DNA from: Paraspadella gotoi
Taxonomy: Eukaryota; Chaetognatha
Assembly (NCBI GenBank): GCA_051294375.1
Contig: CM119268.1
Coordinates: 2,067,486-2,131,485 of the forward strand
Length of the DNA: 64,000 bases
Direction: 5' to 3'
Shown one piece after another: positions 23,103-33,158 of this stretch (position 1 is the first letter of the stretch; each line of letters opens with the position of its first letter). A model generated the notes under the pieces. That model saw only the letters and a list, made by a program, of their open reading frames with translations. It ran no database searches and had not been told where the DNA came from. Both the position numbers and the translations under genes were made by a program.

Positions 23103-26100
23103 CTAATTAGCCCCTTTTGTCAATATACCGTCCGAATCATCCCCATCACTCACCTTTTCCGATCTTTGCGAAAGGCGAACAGGTTCTTGCGGTTCAATCT
23201 GCGCCGAAAGGTGAGGTGGTGAAGTCGCCTCCGCCGCCTCTTGCGAGTGACGCGGCGACGTATGTTGTTCCTGCGGCGGCGACGCTAACGACGGGTTCGG
23301 CTGATCCTGCGGCACGGACAAATTGTAGCTGGCCCGATGTTGCGGCGGCGATGCAGCATGACCTTGATACGGCGGCGATGCAGCATGACCTTGATGCGGC
23401 GGCGATGCAGCATGACCTTGATACGGCGGCGATGCAGCATGACCTTGATGTGGCGGTGAAGCAGCATAACCTTGATGCGGTGGTGATGCAACTTGACCTT
23501 GATGAGGCGGCGAGGCAACATGACCCTTATGCGGCGGCGATGCAGCTTGACCATGGTGTGGCGGCGAGGCGGCATGACTGTGATGAGGCGGTGGCACTGT
23601 GTGACCTTGAGGTGGTGGCGCAGTGTGACTTTGAAGAAGCGGTGGCGCTGCGTGACCTTGATGCGGCGGCGATGCAACGTGACCTTGCTGCGAGGCCCGA
23701 ACGCGATTTGTTAGTGGGGCAGAAGGCGGTTCATGATATTGTGACGCCAGGTGCCCTGTATATTGGGGCGCTGACGAAATGGTGTCGGCATGAGAGGTCT
23801 GTGGCGCCGTGCGGTCCTGATGCTGTCGCGGTGTTTGGGTGATCGGCGGCGGCGCTTGACGCAGAGTCGAGTTTCGCGGCGATGGTCGTTGAAGGCGTTT
23901 CGGAGTGGTGACATCTCTGGATAGTGGAGAGAGAAAAGAAAGGTTGATAGGACACCAATTAGTTAATATCCCAGTCTCGTACCGGTCTCGAACACCGTGC
24001 CCTCCGCGTGCCGTTGGTCCCAGTCTCTCTGCCGCCGCTTCGGCTCGCACCCGCCGCTCGAGCCTCACCACTGCTGGGTCCGTCGAGTCTGCCCGCCCGC
24101 GCCGCAACCACGCCAGCCGCCGCTCTTCGTCGTCGGCGCAGGGTCGGTACCCGAGGCTGCAATGGTCGTTGCAATTCTCCTGGCCCGGAAAGAGGCTGGT
24201 CCCGGCGCCGCAGTCCCCGTCTTCGCAGGTGCACTCGGCGGAGATGCCGTCGCAGGTGCATTGCGGATACGCGGAGGTGACGAGGCGATAGTCGCGTCGA
24301 CGACTCTCGTCGGCCAAAACCTCGCGCGCGCTTTGGAGGTTAACCTGCAGCATCGACAGTTCCTTCTGCGTCTGTTCGAACGTCCCTGGAGCATTGACAA
24401 TAGTCAATTTTCTCCCAAATTTTACGAAACACCAAATAAAAGAGGCGGACCTTTGAGGTTGTGCAATTCGCTCTCAGCCCTCTCTTGCTTCGACCTTTGC
24501 AGCTCGAGCAGCTGGTCTTTTCGCTTCTCTCTGAGTGCCATGGATTAAACAATCAGATTATTGCTATTGTATTATATTTTGGTAGTTCAACGTTTTTACC
24601 GGCTGGGTACAAAAATATTTTCTATCTTACAATAGGATTCATTCAATCTGTTTACATAATGATTATTGAGTCTGTCAATCAAATTTCTATTTTTTCGAGT
24701 TTCTCTTTTCTCTGCGACTGGATTGAAAGAGTTTCGAAGATCGAGACCTTTCGAGGGACATTTCGTAGTCTCGACAACTCGTCTGCAGCTGATCCTTGCA
24801 TTTGTCGAAGGCGAGACACACTTCCTTATGGGCTTCGAGGAGCGAGGTGTAGTCCGTGGAGAGCTTCTGATAGTCGCGGGCTCCGTCGCAGTGTTTCGAC
24901 CTAGGAAGGTAATTGTATGGATTACGATCGTCATAACTGAGTTTGAAAGAGCGCGAGGGAAAAGTGAGAAAATAACCAGGCAGGTGACTAGTAAAGACTT
25001 ACTAGGAGTTTGAGCGCTGTTAATTTTTATCTTTATTCCTTTATTTCATTTTTTCCTTATTCAGTTATTGCCTTACTCTTATTTATTTCTCAGAGACCTC
25101 GAGTTAGATTTATCCTAACAGCCAGTGATTTTCTTTTTTTTTTCTTTTTCTTTTTTCTTTTTTTCTCTCTAACTTTCTATCTTTCGTTGGTTTTTTAATC
25201 TGTTTTTGTTTTTACACTTTCCCCAAGTTCCACCTGATAATACTTAAGAGCCTCTCTTCTTTTCTCTCTCTCTTTTCACACACCCGCTAAGGCATATACT
25301 AATTCTTACTTCCACTCGCAGCACTTCTTGTGCAGATCGTTTTCCGCCGCTCTGCTCTCTTTCAGCTGAATCTCCGCTTTTTTGTTCTTCGCCTCCAGCT
25401 CGGAAATTTCCGTCGTTTTTTGTATTAATTCTTGATCCTTTAATCTGGTTTTTAGCGCAGAACCATTGGTCAGCTAAGTTTATTATAATTTACATTTTAC
25501 AAATACAATAATTGATCCACAATTTTTTATAGTTCTGTCATTTCATTTTAATTCATTCTTCTAACCATCCCCGAATCGAAATAATTTCAAAAAGCGACAG
25601 AGCTCACCTCAAGTGCGTGATGTGCTCTTGTTCTTTTCCTTGCAACGTCCCGATGGCGATGCTAGAATCTTTGAGACTTAGACACAACGAGGCGTTCTTA
25701 TTCTCCGTGTCGTCCAACTTAAAAAAGATGACATTGCCGACACACAATTCCAATTCCAAATGACTAAGCCGTCAAACGCTACTCCCAAATGTGACTCTCT
25801 GGTTCGATCCCGAATCTCTCCCACCCCACGGGTCAACGTATAAACGTCAGCGGGCTGAGGTACCCACTGAGGGTCGGAAGCCCGTAGGCCAGTAAGTGAA
25901 ATGCATCACAGGCGATCTCTGCCGTTGCGGAAAGGTTTAAGTAAAATTTTCAGAAAAAAAGCGCAACTAGCGGTTTCGATGTTATCACCGTTTTCCTCAA
26001 ATTGTCGTTGGATTTTGATATGTCCTTGATTTTGTGGTTTGCCTCGTCCAGACAGTTCTGAGGGGGAAAAATTGAATCTATGTTCTAGAGAAATTACAGT

Positions 26101-27780
26101 CTTCTGAGACTTGTACCTCATTTTGCCCTTGACACTTCCTATTTTTTCTCTTCATTATGTTCATTAATAGTTATCTACATTGATCATCCTCATCATCCCA
26201 CCTGCAAATGCGTGTTCTCCTTCTCTAGCGTCATGCACTCTTGCGTCAAAGACCCAAGCCTTTGCGACATGACCTCCAAGTCGTCTTCCTGCTGAGCGCA
26301 TCTGTTCTCTACGTTCATCAGTTTTTGCTGTGTCGCTTCAAAGGCCGCGCTTTGCTTTTGATGCGTCTCCAGCAAAACGTTTAGTTCGCGGTCTCGATCC
26401 TGAACATGATCTTGAGCCATCGATCATCGTCATCATAATCATCTTAATGAAACGCTTGATTTGGAAAATCTGTCATCACTCACCAGTGATCATTGAACAA
26501 CCACCTGTCTTCTCTCCTTTCCACTATCGATATTCTCCCACGGATCACCCTAATGACCTGCAACTCCTCGATGAGCAGACCCAGCTCCCTCCTCTGTTTG
26601 TGGATAGTGGAGTTTTCTAGTTCTGAGGCGGCGCAGTCGATATCGCGGTTAACGACGTCGTCGCAGTGGAAGCCCATCGGGGAGGGCGGAGGGTAGTAGT
26701 TCCGCCCGACCTCGCCGCAAGGACCGTGGCCCAATTCGGCGCAGCTCTGGACAAAATAAAAGAACAACGAACGCTTTCCGGCGAGAGAGCCTTAAGACTT
26801 AACCAATAATGATAATCACTTGGGTGGAAATTCTATTGAAAAAAAAGTCACTAAATTTCTTGTTTCTTTGTCATCGCTCAGATCAAATCATTTATACCCC
26901 GCATCCAAAGTCGTTTCCTCCTCCGTAATCGCACATGATTATTTCGAACCTCCTTTCGGTTTCGTCTCTCGCTCTTTTTCAATTCGACCCGATGCTCAAA
27001 ACATTTCGCTCTTTATTTTGAGTTGGCGAAAGAACTCCGTTAAAAATCGAATATCGATAAAGGACGAAAGTAAACTGGCAAACTGAAATTTAATTTTCAA
27101 AATAGAATTGCTCGGCCGTGGGTAATTCAATTCTTTCATATAATAATTGTAATAAAAGGTTAAAAAAATACGGGGAAAAAATATTTATCTGCGCTCTTTT
27201 TCTGTATGGCAATGGGGAATTTGAGTTTAAAATTGTTTGCGATCTCAACGAGACGATCATAATTCCTTTTTCAGTATATTTTTATCCTAGTGACTTAAAA
27301 GTTTAGCCCTTCGACCAAATCGACTACATTCTCTAAAAATTTTCGTCTGACATGCTCAGTGAACCTAATTGAACGGACAACTCCCTTTTTTATATTTTTT
27401 CACTCGACTCTCGAAAAAGGCCTGTCTTTTTCAGACTCGAGCGGCGAAACCGATAATTCCCCCCAAGGATCCGGGCGGAGGATTCCGCCGATTCGCTCGG
27501 TCCCCGCAACGCCAACTCTGCGGCCGCCGCCGCGCCGCCGGAATCTTTTTTTTTTAACAAAAAGGTCACGCATTCGTCGACTCTTTCCTCGTTTTTGACT
27601 CTGGGAGTCGAAAAGGGTGGTGGTGGGGGTGTCACGAGGCTTCGCCCGGCGGGGAAAAGATATGCGACCGCGGCGGAGATCTGTGTCAACAGAAAAGTCC
27701 TCAATCGAGTCGCCTTCTGCGATAACTCTGAAAATTAAAAGAGCGACGAGGACGAGTGGATTTTTAAGTCGACTCTTCAC
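23103..27780 (-). CDS. Predicted secreted coiled-coil protein with Cys-rich segment and tandem Pro/His repeats (unidentified)
   Basis: I do not recognise the family. Ten exons on the - strand join in phase: 27780-27691, 26746-26558, 26399-26202, 26057-25989, 25717-25608, 25444-25310, 24900-24748, 24530-24451, 24385-23983 and 23916-23103, giving 746 residues. The start MKSRLKNPLVLVALLIFRVI followed by AEG is a good signal peptide. Next is a short Cys-containing segment (SCAELGHGPCGEVG, FHCDDVVNRDIDC), then about 300 residues of coiled coil with interspersed cysteines (HLHKKCCEW-like, SKHCDGARDYQ, FDKCKDQLQTSCRDYE), then a dense Cys patch (YPQCTCDGISAECTCEDGDC, then NCNDHC). The last exon is Pro/His/Gln-rich with a nine-residue repeat (SPPHQGHAA and variants). 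The first intron donor (GTTGAC) is the weakest join. Plausible roles are extracellular matrix, adhesive or secreted granule protein; this is inference only. Confidence 0.7.
23330..23600 (-). repeat. 27-bp coding tandem repeat (nine-residue Pro/His unit)
   Basis: The clearest copies are 27 bp apart around 23342-23480 (GGCGGCGATGCAGCATGACC followed by TTGATAC or TTGATGC on the + strand). Degenerate copies extend to about 23690. On the - strand each unit encodes S-P-P-[HY]-Q-G-H-A-A. The repeat lacks stops in other frames, so it creates a false + strand frame. Confidence 0.9.
25755..25930 (+). mobile_element. SINE-like repeat, family B, copy 2
   Basis: GGTTCGATCCC at about 25801 is a perfect pol III B box, and TGACTAAGCCGTCAAACGC about 40 bases upstream resembles an A box. 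Downstream it shares CACTGAGGGTCGGAAGCCC and GCATCACAGGC with the copy at 10530-10745. It sits in an intron of the secreted-protein gene, between exons 26057-25989 and 25717-25608. Confidence 0.7.
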
Positions 27781-29943
27781 TAATTCGTTTTGAATCGATT
27801 AACGAAGAGTGAGAGTGAGAGAGAGAGAGTGTCTGTGTGACGGTGCTCTGGGAATATTCGTCATGGCGGTACTGGTTTTAATTATTTTCCGCGGAATCCA
27901 AAACGCAGATGGATTTTTGATTTTTGAGTAAAAATGAAGTAGAAAACGCGGGATTTCTATCGTGTTTTTTTAATTATAACCTTCAGGGTAGTGGGTATTT
28001 TTCAAAACCAAAAATCTCACCTGGATATCGCAAGATAATCGATTTATAAATTCAATTAGAATCCAATCTGATCAGAGAAAATCTTAATTAGATCATCGTT
28101 GATTATTAGTTGAACTAAGCTTTTTAGTTTTACGTGTTTATTTAATACCTCATCGTTGATGACTAATTTTAAATTTTTTCCAATGTGGGAAATGAAGCTC
28201 TAAATTTCTTCGCTATACCGTCCTTAAGTTTCCAAATTTCGAATGAGCGAAATGGTGCGCCAAAACCTCACACATCATGTTCACACATCGGTTTCGTTTC
28301 CGAATCAATTTTTTTTTCTTAAATCTTCGGATTTCCCGCGTTTGAATCGCGAAACGAAAACATTTTTTTCGCCAAAAAAATCTGCCTCCTTCCAAATTAA
28401 AAGATATTGAAAACACAATCTCAGTTCTTGCTAAGCTTGGTGAAAAAAAAAGGGGGAAGCCCGAAAAAAATTATCGATTTTAATAGTAACTAATTTATAT
28501 CTAAAAAAACAGATCGCTTTTTCTCCCTTCCTCCTCATTGGGTTGGCCAACATCGGGTCATATTTCGCACAAGATTTTATCTCTCCGCTCAGATTTCGCG
28601 GCGAATAACCCGCGTATCTCTCAGACAACTGTTAAATTAATCGCAACCATTTATTATCGCCCTTTGATGTTTACATATGAGCAATTCAACACAATTTTCT
28701 CGCAGTTGTTCTTCCCATCGTTGGCCTATGAGCGAAAAAACCATAACAAAACCACTAAAAAATTTCTTTTATTTCTTTCTCTCTTACAGTATTTACTTTT
28801 TTTTTCTGCTTGTATTTTTCGGATGATCGATCGAAGTGACTTGGAGGCAAACAAAATCGGCCTCGGTGTTTTCTGCAAGAAAGAAAGTCAAATGTTATTC
28901 TTTTGTAGAAAAAAAAAAAGAAAAATCAAGTCGTCAAAAAACGGACTAAATGGAGGGAGAACAAACAATAATTTTCTTCTCGTGAAAGATCGTGGGCCCT
29001 TTTTTTTCTCTCGGCCGCTTCGATCATCGCGTTTTAGTTGTGGCGTTAGCCTTTTGTTTGGTTGTTTAGTCCAGACGCCTTCCTCAACACGTGAAACGCC
29101 ATTGAAGACGCAAATGTCTGCATCCAATTTCTACATGAACATTCACTTCGTGATTCGCCTCTTATTTACTTTCAAATTTGCTTGCAGGCATTTCTTTTTT
29201 ACTTTCGGTTTCTTTCTTAACGTTTTCTCGACATATGAGCAAGATTGAAAGAATTCGGAACATATTCTCACTCTTTTGACTTAAATTCGTCGCCTTGGCC
29301 TTCTTGCCTCTCGCAGTCTCACTCCAACTTACAACAACAACATTTTTTTTCACTTCGTCTTGGGAAAGTTGATTTAAAACTCGGAGTGCCAACAAATCTT
29401 AACTCAACTTTTGTCTTTGAAATTGAGTCGTGAATTTGAGGTTTGTTCTCTCTCCAAGAAAAATCTCAAAATTTTTCCTGAAATTATTTTTTTTAAATTC
29501 TAAAATTTGGAATGAAGGAAATTTTTAAAAATCCTAAGCCAAAAACACTCTTAGTCTTTGGTACCAGCTCAACATGTTTGAATATGAAACAAATAACAGC
29601 ACATGGCAATATTATAGATTTATTAAAGTTTAACGATACAAATATTAAGTAGTAAACTAAGAAATTAATGATTTATAAAATAATATTTAAAGTTTTAGTC
29701 TTTCAAATAATTTTAAAAGCAGTCAATCTGCCCTTAATGTCGTTCCAAATCCTGTCGTCGATTATTTCTCTTTGCATATTCTCGCTCCGCTGCTGCGCAA
29801 AATTTGCTTTCCTCTCGATTTTCACCGTCTGAAAGTGACGTGGAATATGCAGAATAGAGAGCTTTTTGGAAAATCATTCCAATTTAATTTTTTATTACAA
29901 AGCGTTCAGCATCTCGCTAAACCTTTTAAATATTTTTTTAGAA

Positions 29944-29992
<49 letters not shown>

Positions 29993-30847
29993 AATTGCCA
30001 TAAATCCGTTTTGCACCGTCAGAGATTTGTGCTGGTTGTGACCCCGGTCCTCCCTCAACAGCCCAGTGACAACTTCGACAAAGAAGAAAAAAAAGAAAGA
30101 AAAAAAAGAAACCTAATTTTGGTTCCATGCCGCAATCCTCATAACCTTCTCTTCCAACGAAGATATAAAGCAAAAACTCGACCGTGCAACGGCAATAGAT
30201 GCCCGACTCGCGGAATAGGACGGGGATTGGCCCATGATTTAATCCCACTGATTTCCGGCTAAACCGAATTTTCGTTTCCGGTCGCTGATTGGACGAAAAC
30301 GCGCGTCCTCGCGACGTCGCTGGGAAAAGGCAAGTCCCCCGGTTGAACGTCTTTTCTTTTGCGCGGTCATAACTCGGCGTCTCAAAAGAAAAAAAGATTT
30401 CGCCATTTTGCATTGCTTTCTTCGGGAATGTATGGACTTTGGTTAATCAAATCGTCTCTAAAATTATCGACTGATTATTTACATCCTTGATTTTTTTCGT
30501 TACACCTACAGCAAAGTATACAAATTAGCGCTTTGCACTCCGCTCGAAGTTAACAAATCCTTTCTTAATCAACGTAACTGGATAGGTTTAATGATGAAAA
30601 AAAAATGAAGCAAATCAAAGCCGAAACGACGAGAAAGCAATCATCATTATGATATGAACTTGATCCGAACGAACAATTCAAAGTTAATTGAATTCGTGTT
30701 GGGTCGTTGAGCCAAAAGGTCGTCACAACTCTTGTAGAGTGACGAGTTTATTTTCGGCGCGAGGACCTTTACTCTTTCGTCGCGAGTCTCAGTCTACTTC
30801 GATGGTGTATACAAAGCGAAACCTGAGAGAAAGCTTTCAACGACGCC
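27781..30847. other. About 3 kb with no supported gene
   Basis: Long AT-rich, homopolymer-rich stretch. Open frames here have biased composition and no splice or family support. It holds a (CT)n tract at about 29944-29990. A GC-richer patch at about 30270-30350 has an inverted CCAAT (ATTGG) and a CRE-like GACGTC; it could be part of the promoter of the gene starting at 30848. Confidence 0.4.
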
Positions 30848-32200
30848 ATGGGAAAGGCCTGGTCGTCCTCTTCTCACGGCGCCGACGCCATGGTGCAACG
30901 GATGGTCAAGCACGAACAAGTCAATACAGGTATGTCAAACATAATATTGGTTATTTCATTATTTTATATAGAAGTGCTTCGGATGATCCGATAACCATGA
31001 TTGTCAATTGGTCTTCGTTGTTTGCTCACTAAACCATGACCAAGACGTCTGACGGATATCAGATTTTAATCGCCCTTTTGAGTGGGGATGGTTAAATATA
31101 GTAATTGATATAAATTTGTCAATATTTAGTGACTGTCAAGGTGTCTTCCGACGCTGAAGTTGGCGAAACAAAACAAGTTGAAGTCCCTGTTACCAGAGGA
31201 GTCATCATTCTCAGGTTAGATAAATAGGATTTGTTTTGTATTATGTAGAAAGGTTGGTAAAAAAAAAGACAGAACAAAAACCAAACAGAACAAAAAAAGT
31301 TGCATTAGTATTCAAATTTTGAAGAAAAAAAAATCATCCGTGTGCATGAAAAGAACTCTGTAAGTGTCTGTTAATACGTAAAACCCAAACTTATTTTCAA
31401 TTTTTCGTGGTGTGGTTTATACATTGTGGGCGCTTAGCTTATTATATCCAAAAGCATGAAAGGCATCTTGATTGCAGCGATCTCCGCCGCGCGGCCGACA
31501 ACGCCGCCATCACCTCGATTCGCTACGACGCCCCAAGCGGAGGCCCGAAAGACCAGACGTGTCGAACGAGCGAAGGCCTCTTCCCTCCCGACGGACCGAA
31601 AGGCAGCTGGGAGCCGTGGCCCGTTCTCGTGGCCTGCGGTCAGTTCAACTTCAATCACAAATTGATTCTCATTTTGTAAATTTAATTTCCCCGCTTTTCT
31701 AAAGCAGAAGAACCCGACTACTTAATATGTTATACAGCATTGATTAAATTGAAAATATTAATACAATAATTCAAACGATTAAAATTAATATCAAAGAAGA
31801 CAATGATAGTTATGAATATGAATTTCACAGAAAATCCGCCTAATCCACCGTCGCCAAAAGCGCAAAGATCGAAAATCTGCGTCATCAAGGACGAGGAAAA
31901 GAAGAAGAAAGATTGGAAGAAGATTGAATTAACGCGCGACTGGTACATTAAGAAGGAAGACTTGGACGTTTGTTGCGGCGTCAGGTGAGAAGAAGAATCC
32001 ACGAAAACGTCTCAACTTTAATGAACATTTTCCTTTTTTACTTTTTTGTGATTAGCCACTTGCGTTTGTGGTCGTGGAATGACAACGAGCGCTCTTTCGT
32101 CGAAAATCCCGTGGAAACGATCATCCATCCGCCGCGAGAGGCCGCGGCGCGCGCCTGGTTGCATCCTGAAATTCTTCCCACTTACTCCGCCAAAATGTGA
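30848..32200 (+). CDS. Unidentified 208-residue protein with possible N-myristoylation start
   Basis: I do not recognise the family. Five exons join in phase: 30848-30929, 31130-31214, 31478-31638, 31831-31984 and 32056-32200. The N-terminus MGKAWSSSSHG fits the MGKxxS start of myristoylated proteins such as neuronal calcium sensors. The middle has ITSIRYDAPSGGPKDQTC and PPDGPKGSWEPWPVLVAC. A lysine-rich linker (KDEEKKKKDWKKIE) precedes a conserved-looking end (TRDWYIKKEDLDVCCG, LRLWSWNDNE, ARAWLHPEILPTY). There is no signal peptide or membrane segment, so it is probably cytosolic or membrane-anchored by lipid. All four introns have canonical ends. The coherent exons and proline/tryptophan-rich blocks argue for a real, conserved protein, but its role is unknown. 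Confidence 0.75.
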
Positions 32201-33119
32201 CGAAACGTCGCAGTACAAGATTATTTTACGACGACTTAGATAAGCCGTTCGATAACTTACCTTGACTCAAAAGATTTGAGCTACGATTTTCTCACTTTTT
32301 CTTTTCTATTATCAATCATGTTTTTATGTACCCAATTTTTCAGGGTTCTTTACTTTATATTAATTCAAAACCGCCTATAATTAACTGGCCATGCATTGCC
32401 CTAAGAAAATGCTCTCATTAAATTATTTCTTCATTGCAGCATCTTTTGTTAATCCGATAAGTCGTGTTCGAAATTATGATACTAATCATAATGTGGCTTT
32501 GGTTATTGGTTAGTTTAATTGGTCTAGCTTCATAGTATTTCTATTTGCAATATTTGCAATTAATTATTTTCTGAAGCGAAGTCTTCAAAATAAAAGGTAC
32601 CGCTGATATAAATGCATACGACCTGTATTTTATTCAAACTGTTCCGAGTTATGAAGACCCTTGTGTGAAATATTCATGAGCGATATTGCGAACTAGTCAG
32701 CTTGTCTTAGACTTCGAAATAATGTCATTTTGTATTCAAAGAGCACACAGATTAACGTCGTTGTATTCAACTTAGTTCAATATTTGAGACCTTGATCTAA
32801 TAGTATTAGAATTAGTATTAATAATACACTAGTATATAGTTGGAATTAACAAAAGATCAAACAGAAGTGAGCGAAATTCGACGTTAGCGCCCTCTGACTC
32901 TTTCCGTCCCACGGAAACAAAATGAAATTATAATTATAATTTTCATTCATGTTTTTTTTCGTTCTCAAAAAAAAAAAAAAAAAAAGATAAAAAAATGTAG
33001 CAAATGGTTTGTCGGGAATGACAATACGTCAAAAGTATCCCCAGCTTGCGGCATCGTTCGTAATTAATATTTTAATATTTCCGTCGTTTTCTTTCATATA
33101 TATTTTCGCGCAATGTCAG
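32201..33119. other. Spacer upstream of the Tudor gene
   Basis: AT-rich, with an A run at about 32968-32987. No exon is supported; upstream exons of the Tudor gene could lie here but I see none. Confidence 0.35.
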
Positions 33120-33158
33120 TTACATAGATCCTTTGTGGAAAAACCCCCCAAAGAAATC

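Noticed and set aside
23117-23842. 241-residue + strand frame with AMQHDLDAA-type repeats
   Set aside because: It is the antisense of the 27-bp coding repeat; the repeat length keeps all frames open. The - strand gene has introns in phase and a signal peptide.
28538-29248. 236-residue + strand frame
   Set aside because: Composition (Phe, Lys and Asn runs from homopolymers) and lack of any conserved block suggest chance in AT-rich DNA.
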